The notes under the pieces: generated by a model
Seen by the model: the letters and a program-made list of their open reading frames with translations, nothing else
Told to the model about the DNA's origin: nothing
The model's database searches: none
Part shown: positions 34,299 through 43,211 of the stretch, piece after piece
Layout: each line of letters starts with the position of its first letter
How positions within the stretch are numbered: position 1 is the first letter of the stretch
Program-made: the position numbers and the translations under genes
Assembly: GCA_028292405.1 (NCBI GenBank)
Contig: JAQGMJ010000083.1
Coordinates: forward strand, 84,676 to 148,675
DNA: 64,000 bases
Direction: 5' to 3'
Source of the DNA: Betaproteobacteria bacterium
GTDB lineage: Bacteria; Pseudomonadota; Gammaproteobacteria; Burkholderiales; JAEUOS01

Positions 34299-36893
34299 TT
34301 AGCGCCGCAGCGTGTCCATCAGGTCATGCTCGATGGCGAGGATGGTCTTCTGGCTGCCGAGGTTGCCGCCCTGGACCAGGAACACGTCCTCGGCGCGCTC
34401 GCCCAGCGTGGTGATCTTGGCGGTGATGATATCCACCCCGTGGTCGCCCAGCACGCGGGCGATGCGGTAGAGCAGGCCGGGGCGGTCGCCGGCAGTCACG
34501 GCGAGGGCATGGCGCTGGCCCTTTTCGTCCGGGCGGATGTTCACCACCGGCTCGATGGCGAAATGGCGCGCCTGGCGCGACACCCGGCCGGTGACCGGCG
34601 GGCCCAGCGGCGCCTGGGCGGCCAGGGTGGCGGCGAGTTCATGCTCGGTGCGCTCGGGCAGGCCGTGCTCCTGCGGGTCGTCGCCGGTGGGCATTACCAG
34701 GAAGGTGTCGAGCGCGTAGCCGTGCCTGGTGGTGTGGATCTTCGCATCGACCACGTTCAGGCGCATGCGCTCGAAAAAGCCGCAAATGCGGGCGAACAGG
34801 TCGGCCTGGTCTTTCACGTACACCATTACCTGCAGGCCCTCGCCGATCGGCGAGTAGCGCGCGCGTACCACCGGGGTGTCGGCATTGACGCGATAGTGCA
34901 GGGTGCGGGTCTGCCAGGCGATTTCCTTGGCGTCGTGGCGCATGAAGTAGGCCTGGTCGAACTGGTTCCAGAGCTCTTGTTGCGCATTGTCGGAAAAGCC
35001 GTAAAGCCGCAGCACGCGCAGGGCTTCGGCCTGGCGCTCCTGCATGTCGGTGTCGAAATCGACGCCGCCGCCGCGCAGCACCCGGCGGGTGGCGCGGAAC
35101 AGGTCTTCCAGCAACTTGCCCTTCCAGGCGTTCCATACCTTCGGGCTGGTGCCGCGGATGTCGGCCACGGTGAGCAGGTACAGGGCGATCAGGTGGCGTT
35201 CGTCCTTGACGCGGGCCGCGAAGGCCTTGATGGTGTCGGGGTCGTTCAGGTCCTGCTTTTGCGCCACCGCCGACATGCTCAGGTGCTGCTCGACCAGGAA
35301 TTGCACCAGCTCGGTGTCGACCGGCGAGAGCCCGTGCTTATGGCAAAAATTGCGCGCATCGACCCGCCCGAGTTTCGAGTGATCGCCGCCGCGCCCCTTG
35401 GCGATGTCGTGGAACAGCGCGGCTACATAGAGCAGCCAGTGGCGCTCGAAATTGGCGATCAGGCGCGAGCACAGCGGGTATTCGTGGGCGAACTCCAGCA
35501 TGGTGAAGCGGCGCATGTTGCGCACCACCTGCAGGATGTGCTGGTCCACGGTGTAGACATGGAACAGGTCGTGCTGCATCTGGCCGATGATGCGCTTGAA
35601 GGCCGGGATGTAGCGCCCGAGGATGCCCCACTGGTTCATCCGCCGCAGTTCATGCACCAGGCCGCGCGGCGCCTGCAGGATTTTCAGGAACAGCTTGCGG
35701 TTTTCCGGATCGGCGCGAAAGGCCGCGTCCATCCGGTTGCGCGCGCGCCATAGCGCCCGCAGGGTCGGCGCCGTCATCCCCTGCAATTCGGAATGCTTTT
35801 GCATCAGGTAAAAGCATTCCAGCAGGGCCGAGGGATTCTGTTCGAACACCTGCTCGTCGTTGGCCGCCAGCAAATCACGCTCGGCGTGAAAGCGCTCGTT
35901 GATCTCACGCGCCTCGAAGGCGGCGCCGGGAAACAGGTTTGCCGCGATGTTCTGCAGCAGGATGGTGTTCAACTGGATGATCCAGCGCGCGTTGATGTAG
36001 TAGCGCTGCATCAGCTGTTCGCTGGCGCGCTTCGAAGCCGTGGCTTCGTAGCCGAACGCTTCGGCCACCTGGTTCTGGTAGTCGAACAACAGGCGGTCTT
36101 CGCGCCGCCCGGCGATCAGGTGCATGCGCACCCGCAGGTGCCGCAGGAAGGCCTCGCGCTTGGCCAGCATCGAGGCTTCCTGGCGAGTGATGATATGGCG
36201 CGCGGCAAGTTCGCGCCAACTGGTGCCCAGGCGCGAGGCGCGGGCGATCCACAGGATCACCTGCAGGTCGCGCAGGCCGCCGGGGCTTTCCTTGCAGTTC
36301 GGTTCCAGGGAGTAGGGCGTGTCCTGGTATTTGTTGTGGCGCTGCTCCAGTTCGAGCTTTTTCGCGGTGTAGAAATCCTGCGGGTCGATGCCGCCGGCCA
36401 CGCCGATTTCCAGGTCGCGGAACAGGGTGCGGTCGCCGGCGACGAAGCGCGCCTCGATCAGGTTGGTCTGGATCGTGATGTCGCCGGCTGCCTCGGTCAG
36501 GCACTCGTCGATGGTGCGCACGCTGTGGCCGGCCTCGATGCCGATGTCCCAGAACTGCCCGACCATGATTTCCAGGCGCGCACGCGTGGCTTCGTCCTCG
36601 GCATTCGATTGCAGCAACAGCACATCGACGTCGGAATAGGGGTAAAGCTCGCCGCGGCCGTAGCCGCCTACCGCGACCAGGGTGGCGCCGGAACCGTTCA
36701 GGCCGGAGGCATGCCACAAGTCGGTCAGCACCTGGTCGACCAATTGGCGATGACGCGTCAGCAAACGCTGGGTGCGGCCGTCCACGGCAAAGGCATCGAA
36801 CAGCTCGCGCCGGCCGGACGAAAGGCGTTGGCGCAGGCCGGGCGCCAGGGAAGGCGGCGGAGCGAGGGCGGCGGTAGTGGAAGGGGCGTTCAA
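34299..36893 (-). CDS. glnD: Bifunctional uridylyltransferase/uridylyl-removing enzyme GlnD
   Basis: The primary nitrogen sensor, which uridylylates PII when glutamine is low and removes UMP when it is high. The nucleotidyltransferase domain has GGYGRGELYPYSDVDVLLL, the HD domain has ALFHDIAKGRGGDHSKLGR, and two C-terminal ACT domains bind glutamine (VMVYVKDQADLFARICGFFERM and LAVTAGDRPGLLYRIARVL). The start chosen is a TTG at 36893, giving 864 residues and a family-like N-terminus. The open frame continues to a TTG at 36995 through non-conserved sequence and an inverted repeat. In this group the gene neighbours map and rpsB, as here. Confidence 0.93.
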   Translation of the reverse strand: MNAPSTTAALAPPPSLAPGLRQRLSSGRRELFDAFAVDGRTQRLLTRHRQLVDQVLTDLWHASGLNGSGATLVAVGGYGRGELYPYSDVDVLLLQSNAEDEATRARLEIMVGQFWDIGIEAGHSVRTIDECLTEAAGDITIQTNLIEARFVAGDRTLFRDLEIGVAGGIDPQDFYTAKKLELEQRHNKYQDTPYSLEPNCKESPGGLRDLQVILWIARASRLGTSWRELAARHIITRQEASMLAKREAFLRHLRVRMHLIAGRREDRLLFDYQNQVAEAFGYEATASKRASEQLMQRYYINARWIIQLNTILLQNIAANLFPGAAFEAREINERFHAERDLLAANDEQVFEQNPSALLECFYLMQKHSELQGMTAPTLRALWRARNRMDAAFRADPENRKLFLKILQAPRGLVHELRRMNQWGILGRYIPAFKRIIGQMQHDLFHVYTVDQHILQVVRNMRRFTMLEFAHEYPLCSRLIANFERHWLLYVAALFHDIAKGRGGDHSKLGRVDARNFCHKHGLSPVDTELVQFLVEQHLSMSAVAQKQDLNDPDTIKAFAARVKDERHLIALYLLTVADIRGTSPKVWNAWKGKLLEDLFRATRRVLRGGGVDFDTDMQERQAEALRVLRLYGFSDNAQQELWNQFDQAYFMRHDAKEIAWQTRTLHYRVNADTPVVRARYSPIGEGLQVMVYVKDQADLFARICGFFERMRLNVVDAKIHTTRHGYALDTFLVMPTGDDPQEHGLPERTEHELAATLAAQAPLGPPVTGRVSRQARHFAIEPVVNIRPDEKGQRHALAVTAGDRPGLLYRIARVLGDHGVDIITAKITTLGERAEDVFLVQGGNLGSQKTILAIEHDLMDTLRR

Positions 36894-36997
36894 GGCTTGT
36901 TGGAGCTTGATCTGGGTAAGCAGGCAAATCTGGTTGCGGGGACGGCGTTTGAGCCTGCGACAACCTGGCTGAAACCCCGGCGCCCCGCTGACCAACT

Positions 36998-37027
36998 CAA
37001 TAGTTGCAGCGCGACCTGCAACTATTG
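36998..37027. promoter_or_regulatory. 12-bp inverted repeat upstream of glnD (operator-like)
   Basis: CAATAGTTGCAG (36998-37009) and CTGCAACTATTG (37016-37027) are exact inverted copies with a 6-nt spacer. The AGTTGCA...TGCAACT half-sites resemble operators of dimeric winged-helix regulators such as MarR-type proteins. It lies about 105 nt upstream of the chosen glnD start. A hairpin role in RNA is also possible. Confidence 0.5.
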
Positions 37028-37052
37028 CACAAAACCGGGGCGGCGTGTGGAC

Positions 37053-37084
37053 GACGCCCGGACCCGGTGCTTGATCCGGGCGTC
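37053..37084 (-). terminator. Hairpin after map
   Basis: GACGCCCGGA (37053-37062) pairs exactly with TCCGGGCGTC (37075-37084), loop 12 nt, starting 9 nt beyond the map stop. There is no U-tract, so termination may be weak and allow read-through to glnD. Confidence 0.45.
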
Positions 37085-37092
37085 TTGTCCGG

Positions 37093-37908
37093 TCAAGCCG
37101 CCTGGCGATTATCCAGGCTGGCAGGCATCGCCGGCATGCCGGGCGAGACCGTCAGCACCTCGAAGCCGGTCTCGGTCACCAGCACGGTGTGTTCCCACTG
37201 CGCGGAAAGGCTATGGTCCTTGGTGACGATGGTCCAGCCGTCGGCCAGTTCGCGGATCTCGCGCCGGCCGGCGTTGATCATCGGCTCGATGGTGAAAATC
37301 ATCCCGGCTTTCAGCTCGGTCAGGGTGCCCGGCTTGCCGTAATGCAGCACCTGCGGCTCTTCATGGAATTTGGTGCCGATGCCGTGGCCGCAGAATTCGC
37401 GCACCACGGAGAAGCCGTTTTTCTCGGCGTGCTGCTGGATCACGTGGCCGATATCACCCAGATGGGCGCCGGGCTTGACCTGCAGGATGCCCAGCCACAT
37501 GCATTCGAGAGTGACGTCGCAGAGGCGTTTGGCGGCGATCGATGGTTCGCCGACGCAAAACATGCGGCTGGTGTCGCCGTGGTAGCCGTCCTTGATGGTG
37601 GTAATGTCCAGGTTCACCACGTCGCCCTTTTTCAGCACCTTCTCGCCCGGGATGCCGTGGCACACCTGGTTGTTCACCGAGGTGCAGATGGCTTTCGGGT
37701 AAGGCCGGTAGCCCGGCGGGCAGTAACCCAGGGGCGCGGGAATGGTGCCCTGTACGCTGACCATGTATTCGTGGCACAGGCGGTCGAGCTCGCCGGTAGT
37801 GACGCCGGCTTTCACGAACGGGGCAATGTAATCCAGCACTTCGGCGGCGAGCTTGCCGGCGATGCGCATTCTTTCGATGTCTTGCGGGGTCTTGAGTCCG
37901 ATTGCCAT
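37093..37908 (-). CDS. map: Type I methionine aminopeptidase
   Basis: Removes the initiator Met from nascent proteins. It has 271 residues, the type I size. The five metal ligands are visible: Asp in VVNLDITTIKDGYHGDTSRMF (two aspartates), His in GHGIGTKFHEEP, Glu in FTIEPMI and Glu in QWEHTVLVTE. The N-terminus MAIGLKTPQDIERMRIAGKLAAEVLDYI is standard. It diverges from rpsB, as is usual in proteobacteria. By processing the Anbu Met it could expose that protein's Thr nucleophile, but this is general rather than specific. Confidence 0.96.
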   Translation of the reverse strand: MAIGLKTPQDIERMRIAGKLAAEVLDYIAPFVKAGVTTGELDRLCHEYMVSVQGTIPAPLGYCPPGYRPYPKAICTSVNNQVCHGIPGEKVLKKGDVVNLDITTIKDGYHGDTSRMFCVGEPSIAAKRLCDVTLECMWLGILQVKPGAHLGDIGHVIQQHAEKNGFSVVREFCGHGIGTKFHEEPQVLHYGKPGTLTELKAGMIFTIEPMINAGRREIRELADGWTIVTKDHSLSAQWEHTVLVTETGFEVLTVSPGMPAMPASLDNRQAA

Positions 37909-37956
37909 GGCAGGATGCGGGTCGCGGCGGCGTGTTCTACAAAGCGCCGAAACCCT

Positions 37957-37984
37957 TTGATCCGTTGGGAGAATACGCTATAAT
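37957..37984 (+). promoter_or_regulatory. Sigma-70 promoter of rpsB
   Basis: TTGATC at 37957-37962 and a perfect TATAAT at 37979-37984 are separated by 16 bp. Transcription should start near 37991, leaving a ~200-nt leader before rpsB. This is the strongest promoter match in the window. Confidence 0.75.
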
Positions 37985-37990
37985 ATCGGG

Positions 37991-38188
37991 CTGCCTGCGG
38001 ATTTTCAAAGGCTTTTCTCGGACGGTTTTAATGCCGTATCGAAGGGGAGTCGCGCGGTTTGGAAAACGCCAGGCAAATTCGCACTTTCGCCCCTTTAGGG
38101 TGCCGTAACATACTGTTTTAGCTGGAGTTCCGGCTGGCAGGCAACGGCTCTTGGCGAAAGGTGGTTAACCCTAATCGGAGTATCATCA
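37991..38188 (+). promoter_or_regulatory. Long 5' leader of rpsB, possible S2-responsive region
   Basis: About 200 nt lie between the predicted start site and the rpsB ATG with no convincing ORF. GAAGGGGAGTCG and CGCCCCTTTAGGG can pair across ~50 nt. Autogenous control by S2 through the rpsB leader is known in other bacteria, but I cannot match this leader to a described structure. Confidence 0.35.
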
Positions 38189-38929
38189 ATGTCTACGACC
38201 ATGCGTCAAATGCTGGAGGCCGGCGTGCATTTCGGCCACCAGACCCGCTTCTGGAACCCCAAGATGGCTCCCTTCATCTTCGGTTCCCGCAACAAGATCC
38301 ACATCATCAACCTCGAGAAGACGTTGGCGATGTACAACGACGCGATGAAGTACATCCGTCAACTGGCGTCCAACAAGGGCACCATCCTGATGGTCAGCAC
38401 GAAGCGTCAGGCGCGCGAAATCATCGCCGAAGAGGCGCAGCGCGCCGGCGTACCGTATGTCGATGCCCGCTGGCTCGGCGGCATGCTGACCAACTTCAAG
38501 ACTGTCAAGGTCTCGATCAAGCGCCTGAAGGAAATGGAGACCATCCAGCAAGAGGGCGGCACCGAGAAGATGTCGAAGAAGGAAGCGCTGATGTTCCAGC
38601 GCGAGATGGAAAAGCTGCAAAAGTCGATCGGCGGCATCAAGGACCTGAACGGCCTGCCGGACGCAATTTTCGTCATCGACGTCGGCTATCACAAGATCGC
38701 CATCACCGAAGCCAACAAGCTCGGCATCCCGATCATCGCCGTGGTCGATTCCAACCACACCCCGGACGGCATTGCCTACGTCATCCCGGGTAACGACGAC
38801 TCCTCCCGCGCCATCCGCCTGTACGCCCGCGGCGTGGCCGACGCGATCCTCGAGGGTCGCGCCCAGGTGATCAACGAAATCGTCGCCGCCGGCGACGACG
38901 AGTACGTCGAGGTGCAGGAAACCGCCTGA
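38189..38929 (+). CDS. rpsB: 30S ribosomal protein S2
   Basis: Structural protein of the small subunit. It has 246 residues, starting MSTTMRQMLEAGVHFGHQTRFWNPKMAPFIFGSRNKIHIINLEKT, the standard S2 N-terminus. PDAIFVIDVGYHKIAITEANKLGIPIIAVVDSNHTPDGIAYVIPGNDDSSRAI is the diagnostic C-terminal part. A CGGAG ribosome-binding site precedes the ATG. A terminator-like hairpin separates it from tsf. Confidence 0.98.
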   Translation: MSTTMRQMLEAGVHFGHQTRFWNPKMAPFIFGSRNKIHIINLEKTLAMYNDAMKYIRQLASNKGTILMVSTKRQAREIIAEEAQRAGVPYVDARWLGGMLTNFKTVKVSIKRLKEMETIQQEGGTEKMSKKEALMFQREMEKLQKSIGGIKDLNGLPDAIFVIDVGYHKIAITEANKLGIPIIAVVDSNHTPDGIAYVIPGNDDSSRAIRLYARGVADAILEGRAQVINEIVAAGDDEYVEVQETA

Positions 38930-38970
38930 TCAAGGGCCCAGCCGCACGCCACAACGGCGGCGGCGGAAAC

Positions 38971-38998
38971 AAAGGGGCAGCGATTGCCCCTTTTTTTT
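38971..38998 (+). terminator. Terminator/attenuator between rpsB and tsf
   Basis: AAAGGGGCA (38971-38979) pairs with TGCCCCTTT (38985-38993), loop GCGAT, followed by an uninterrupted run of eight T (38991-38998). It is a textbook intrinsic terminator 42 nt after rpsB, expected to lower or uncouple tsf transcription. Confidence 0.85.
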
Positions 38999-39075
38999 AA
39001 CGGATTTGGATACAGCTTCCGGACACAATCGGATCCTACAATTCACCGAACAACTGATTAAAGACGGGTATAAAG

Positions 39076-39972
39076 ATGGCAGCTATTACCGCAGGCATGG
39101 TGGCAGAACTGCGCGCGAAGACCGACGCGCCGATGATGGAATGCAAAAAGGCCCTGACCGAAGCCGAGGGCGACCTTAGCCGCGCCGAGGAAATCCTGCG
39201 CGTCAAGCTCGGCAACAAGGCCAGCAAGGCCGCCGGCCGCGTCGCCGCCGAAGGCGTGGTCGCGACCTACATCTCCGCCGACGGCAAACTGGGCGCGATC
39301 CTCGAGCTGAACTCGGAAACCGACTTCGTCGCCAAGAACGACGACTTCATGAATCTGGGCCGCGGCGTGGCTGAACTGATCGCCACCCAGAACCCCGCCA
39401 GTGTCGAAGCCTTGTCCGCGCTGCCCTACCAGGGCGCGACGGTGGAAGAAGTGCGCAAGGCCCTGGTCGGCAAGATCGGCGAAAACATGTCGTTCCGCCG
39501 CTTCGCCCGTTTCGAAGCCAAGGGCCGCCTGACCCAGTACATCCACGGCGGCTCGCGCGTCGGCGTGATGATCGACGTTTCCGGCGGCGACGAGCAACTG
39601 GCGAAGGACCTGGCGATGCACATCGCCGCCTCCAAGCCGGTCTCGCTGTCGAAGGAAGAAGTGCCGGCCGAACTGATCGAAAAAGAGCGCTCGATTGCCG
39701 CGCAAAAGGCCGCCGAATCCGGCAAGCCCGCTGAAATCGTGCAAAAGATGGTCGAAGGCTCGGTGGCGAAATACCTGAAGGAAGTCACCCTCCTGGGCCA
39801 GCCTTTCGTCAAGGACGACAAGCAGCTGGTCGAGCAACTGCTCAAGGCCCGTGGCGCGACGGTGAACCGTTTCGTTCTCTACATCGTCGGCGAAGGCATC
39901 GAGAAAAAGACCACCGACTTTGCCGCCGAAGTGGCGGCCCAGGCCGCGGCCGCCAAGGGCGCGGCGGCTTGA
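39076..39972 (+). CDS. tsf: Translation elongation factor Ts
   Basis: Guanine-nucleotide exchange factor for EF-Tu. It has 298 residues. The N-terminal UBA-like region (AAITAGMVAELRAKTDAPMMECKKALTEAEGDLSRAEEILRVK) and the ELNSETDFVAKNDDF core signature are exact, and the C-terminal module ends in an Ala-rich tail. It lies downstream of the rpsB terminator and probably also has its own promoter, although I could not define one. Confidence 0.98.
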   Translation: MAAITAGMVAELRAKTDAPMMECKKALTEAEGDLSRAEEILRVKLGNKASKAAGRVAAEGVVATYISADGKLGAILELNSETDFVAKNDDFMNLGRGVAELIATQNPASVEALSALPYQGATVEEVRKALVGKIGENMSFRRFARFEAKGRLTQYIHGGSRVGVMIDVSGGDEQLAKDLAMHIAASKPVSLSKEEVPAELIEKERSIAAQKAAESGKPAEIVQKMVEGSVAKYLKEVTLLGQPFVKDDKQLVEQLLKARGATVNRFVLYIVGEGIEKKTTDFAAEVAAQAAAAKGAAA

Positions 39973-40129
39973 GCCGGGGCAGGGCAAACTAGTAGTACTA
40001 TGCCGGGCGCGGCGGTGCCGCAACCGGCGTAGGGTGCTCCCTTCGGGAGCGCCGCCGCAAAGCAGCAAGCGCGAGGGGCTCATGCCCCCGCGGCACCAGA
40101 TCAAGCAGTGGATTTCACCGGAAGAACCC

Positions 40130-40849
40130 ATGCCAGCATTGCCCAAATACAAGCGCGTGTTGTTGAAACTTTCCGGCGAAGCGCTGATGGGCGAAGACCT
40201 CTTCGGCATCAACCGCGCGACCATCGAGCGCATCGTCGGTGAAATCGGCGCGGTCGCCGAACTCAATATCGAACTGTCGGTGGTCATCGGCGGCGGCAAC
40301 ATCTTCCGCGGCGTCGCTCCCGGCGCCCAGGGCATGGACCGCGCCACCGCCGACTACATGGGCATGCTTGCCACCATCATGAACGCGCTGGCGCTACAGG
40401 ACTCGATGAAGCAGCACAACATCGTCGCCCGCGTGCAGTCGGCCCTGTCGGTCGAGCAGGTGGTCGAGCCCTACATCCGCGGCAAGGCCTTGCGCTACCT
40501 CGAAGAGGGCAAGGTGGTGATTTTCGCCGCAGGCACCGGCAACCCGTTTTTCACCACCGACACCGCGGCCGCCTTGCGCGCCTCCGAAATGGGCGCCGAA
40601 ATCGTGCTCAAGGGCACCAAGGTCGACGGTGTCTACACCGCCGACCCGAAGCTGGATCCCGGCGCCACCAAGTACGACGAAATCACCTTTCGCGAGGCGA
40701 TGATCAAGGACCTGAAGGTGATGGATGCCACCGCCTTCGCCCTGTGCCGCGACCAGAAGCTGCCGATCAACGTATTTTCGATCTTCAAGGAAGGCGCGCT
40801 CAAGCGCGTCGTGATGGGCGAAAATGAAGGCACGCTCGTTCACGTATGA
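40130..40849 (+). CDS. pyrH: UMP kinase
   Basis: Hexameric kinase converting UMP to UDP, essential in pyrimidine metabolism. It has 239 residues. The start MPALPKYKRVLLKLSGEALMGEDLFGIN is standard, and GGGNIFRG, YMGMLATIMNALALQ and GTGNPFFTTDTAAALRASEMGAEIVLKGTKVDGVY are the substrate- and ATP-binding segments. The frame continues upstream to 39920, but conserved sequence starts at 40130. A 157-nt GC-rich gap with a CTCCC/GGGAG hairpin separates it from tsf. Confidence 0.97.
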   Translation: MPALPKYKRVLLKLSGEALMGEDLFGINRATIERIVGEIGAVAELNIELSVVIGGGNIFRGVAPGAQGMDRATADYMGMLATIMNALALQDSMKQHNIVARVQSALSVEQVVEPYIRGKALRYLEEGKVVIFAAGTGNPFFTTDTAAALRASEMGAEIVLKGTKVDGVYTADPKLDPGATKYDEITFREAMIKDLKVMDATAFALCRDQKLPINVFSIFKEGALKRVVMGENEGTLVHV

Positions 40850-40907
40850 TCAGGCTGGTGTCCGAACCGACGGGGCCGCTGACGTATAAGTTTTTGGGAG
40901 AGTACGC

Positions 40908-41468
40908 ATGACCATCGCCGACATCAAGAAGTCGACCGAGCAAAAGATGCAAAAGTCGATCGAGGCTTTCAAGAACGATCTGGGCAAGATCCGCACGGGG
41001 CGCGTCCACGTCGGCCTGCTGGACCACGTCCAGGTCGACTACTACGGCAGCATGATGCCGATCAACCAGGCCGCCAACGTCACCCTGCTCGACGCCCGTA
41101 CCATCGGCGTGCAGCCGTTCGAAAAGAAAATGGTGCCGGTGATCGAAAAGGCGATCCGCGAGTCCGACCTGGGTCTCAACCCGGCCACCCAGGGCGACCT
41201 GATCCGTGTGCCGATGCCCGCGCTCACCGAGCAGCGCCGCAAGGACCTGGTGAAGATCGTCAAAGGCGAGGGCGAAGACGCCCGCGTCTCGATCCGCAGC
41301 CTGCGCCGCGAGGCCAACGACGGCCTGAAAAAGCTGCTGAAGGACAAAGTGGTGTCGGAAGACGACGAGCGCCGCGCCCAGGACGAGGTGCAGAAGCTCA
41401 CCGACAAGTTCGTCGCCGAGATCGAAAAAATGCTGGCGGCCAAAGAGGCCGAAATCATGGCGGTCTGA
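40908..41468 (+). CDS. frr: Ribosome recycling factor
   Basis: Splits post-termination ribosomes with EF-G. It has 186 residues, the normal size. The N-terminus TIADIKKSTEQKMQKSIEAFKNDLGKIRTGR and VPMPALTEQRRKDLVKIVKGEGEDARVSIRSLRREAN are diagnostic. It follows pyrH by 58 nt with a GGGAG ribosome-binding site (GTTTTTGGGAGAGTACGC) before the ATG. Confidence 0.98.
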   Translation: MTIADIKKSTEQKMQKSIEAFKNDLGKIRTGRVHVGLLDHVQVDYYGSMMPINQAANVTLLDARTIGVQPFEKKMVPVIEKAIRESDLGLNPATQGDLIRVPMPALTEQRRKDLVKIVKGEGEDARVSIRSLRREANDGLKKLLKDKVVSEDDERRAQDEVQKLTDKFVAEIEKMLAAKEAEIMAV

Positions 41469-41503
41469 GCGACCCCATCACCGACCCACGGAGCTCACGG
41501 CCC

Positions 41504-42313
41504 TTGAACACCAGCTCGACCCAAGGCATACCGGATACCGGCGCGGTGCCGCGCCACGTCGCCATCATCATGGACGGCAACGGCCGCTGGGCCACCAAGC
41601 GCTTCCTGCCGCGCGTCGCCGGCCACAAGCGCGGCGTCGAATCGGTGCGCGAGGCGGTGCGCGCCTGCGGCGAGCGCGGCGTTGAATACCTGACGCTGTT
41701 CGCCTTTTCCTCGGAAAACTGGCGCCGGCCCGAAGAAGAGGTCTCGGTGCTGATGCAGCTCTTCGTCATGGTGCTGGAACAGGAAGTCGCCAAGCTCGAC
41801 GCCGCCGGCGTGCGCCTGAAGGTGGTGGGCGACCTGTCGCGCTTCGACGCCAAGCTGCTCGAACTGATCCGCAGGGGCGAGGCCAAGACCGCGCACAACA
41901 CCAAGCTGACGCTGACCATCTGCGCCAACTACGGCGGCCGCTGGGACATCATGCAGGCCACCCACGCCATGCTCAGGGCAAACCCGGCGCTGGCCGCCGG
42001 TTTCACCGAGCAGGACCTCGAGCCCTACCTGTCGATGGGCTACGCGCCCGAGCCCGACCTGTTCATCCGCACCGGCGGCGAACAGCGCGTCAGCAATTTC
42101 CTGATCTGGCAACTGGCCTATACCGAGCTCTACTTCACCGACACCTTCTGGCCCGACTTCGACGGCCGCGCGCTGGATGAAGCCATTGCTTCCTACCGCC
42201 GCCGCGAACGCCGCTTCGGCCAGACCAGCGAGCAGGTGCGCGAGCGCGGCCGCGCCGTCACCCCGGTGCCGGAAACCCATGCCGCCGCGCCTGCTACGCG
42301 CGTCGATGCCTGA
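41504..42313 (+). CDS. uppS: Isoprenyl transferase (undecaprenyl diphosphate synthase)
   Basis: Cis-prenyltransferase that builds C55-PP, the lipid carrier for peptidoglycan and LPS. It has 269 residues. The catalytic motif MDGNGRWA (Asp24) is followed by GHKRGVESVREAVRACGERGVEYLTLFAFSSENWRRP and the late RTGGEQRVSNFLIWQLAYTELYF. The start is a TTG with GGAG nine bases upstream; no ATG precedes the catalytic motif. A hairpin overlaps its stop codon before cdsA. Confidence 0.96.
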   Translation: MNTSSTQGIPDTGAVPRHVAIIMDGNGRWATKRFLPRVAGHKRGVESVREAVRACGERGVEYLTLFAFSSENWRRPEEEVSVLMQLFVMVLEQEVAKLDAAGVRLKVVGDLSRFDAKLLELIRRGEAKTAHNTKLTLTICANYGGRWDIMQATHAMLRANPALAAGFTEQDLEPYLSMGYAPEPDLFIRTGGEQRVSNFLIWQLAYTELYFTDTFWPDFDGRALDEAIASYRRRERRFGQTSEQVRERGRAVTPVPETHAAAPATRVDA

Positions 42314-42331
42314 GGCGCTCGCGCCTCAGGC
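42308..42331 (+). promoter_or_regulatory. 10-bp stem hairpin at uppS stop / cdsA leader
   Basis: GCCTGAGGCG (42308-42317) and CGCCTCAGGC (42322-42331) are exact inverted copies with the loop CTCG. The hairpin covers the uppS stop and sits 16 nt before the cdsA ATG. It may tune cdsA translation; there is no U-tract. Confidence 0.5.
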
Positions 42332-42347
42332 CCCCGCGCAGGCCTCA

Positions 42348-43205
42348 ATGCTCAAAACCCGCGTCATCACCGCGGTAGTCCTGCTGGCAGTCCTGATTCC
42401 CGCCCTGTTCCTCCTGCCGCCGCGCGGCTGGGCCGTGCTGATGATGGTCGCGGTCGCCGCAGCCGCCTGGGAGTGGGGCCGGCTGTGCGGTTTCAAGACC
42501 ATGGGCGCGGTGCTGTTGGCCGTGCTGATCGTCGCCAGCGCACTGTTTCTCCTGCTGCTGGCGCCTGACGATTTCGACGGCAACTCACGCACCGAAGACG
42601 CCGGTGAAATCCTTTTGTACGCCGCCGCGCTGCTCTGGTTTCTCGCCGTGCCGGTGTGGCTGCGCTGGCGCAACCTGCTACCCGGCCGCGCCGCCCTGGC
42701 TGTGCTCGGCTGGCTGCTGCTGCTGGCCAGCTGGTACGCGGTCTGGAAATTCCGCGAGGCGGGCTCGCTCTACCTGCTGTTCATGATGGGCACGGTGTGG
42801 ATCGCCGACATCGCCGCCTATGTCGCCGGCAAGAACTTTGGTCGCCACAAGCTGGCGCCCGCCATTTCCCCCGGCAAGACCTGGGAAGGCGTCGCCGGCG
42901 CGGTCATCGGCGTGCAGATCTACGCCATTGCCCTGCTGGCGCTCGAATCGGTGGCGCCGAATTATTTCGGCGCGCTGGCCGCGCGCCTCGGGGTGACGGG
43001 CACCCTTGCCGCGGTGCTGGTGCTGACCCTGGTGTCGGTAGTCGGCGACCTGTTCGAATCCCTGCTCAAGCGCCGTATCGGCATGAAAGACAGCAGCCAG
43101 CTCCTGCCCGGCCACGGCGGCGTGCTCGACCGCATCGACGCCCAGCTATCGACCCTGCCGGTGGCGCTCGCGCTGGTCGCCCTGATCGCCCGCGCCACCG
43201 CCTAA
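42348..43205 (+). CDS. cdsA: Phosphatidate cytidylyltransferase (CDP-diglyceride synthase)
   Basis: Inner-membrane enzyme making CDP-diacylglycerol for all phospholipids. It has 285 residues and about eight membrane helices, starting MLKTRVITAVVLLAVLIPALFLLPP. The family signature near the C-terminus, SVVGDLFESLLKRRIGMKDSSQLLPGHGGVLDRIDA, is complete. An ATG at 42306 overlapping the uppS stop would add 14 residues coded by the hairpin; I prefer 42348. Confidence 0.95.
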   Translation: MLKTRVITAVVLLAVLIPALFLLPPRGWAVLMMVAVAAAAWEWGRLCGFKTMGAVLLAVLIVASALFLLLLAPDDFDGNSRTEDAGEILLYAAALLWFLAVPVWLRWRNLLPGRAALAVLGWLLLLASWYAVWKFREAGSLYLLFMMGTVWIADIAAYVAGKNFGRHKLAPAISPGKTWEGVAGAVIGVQIYAIALLALESVAPNYFGALAARLGVTGTLAAVLVLTLVSVVGDLFESLLKRRIGMKDSSQLLPGHGGVLDRIDAQLSTLPVALALVALIARATA

Positions 43206-43211
43206 GGCTCC

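Noticed and set aside
36894..36995. Longer GlnD N-terminus from the TTG at 36995
   Set aside because: The added residues are unlike GlnD and overlap an inverted repeat; the TTG at 36893 gives the expected family length.
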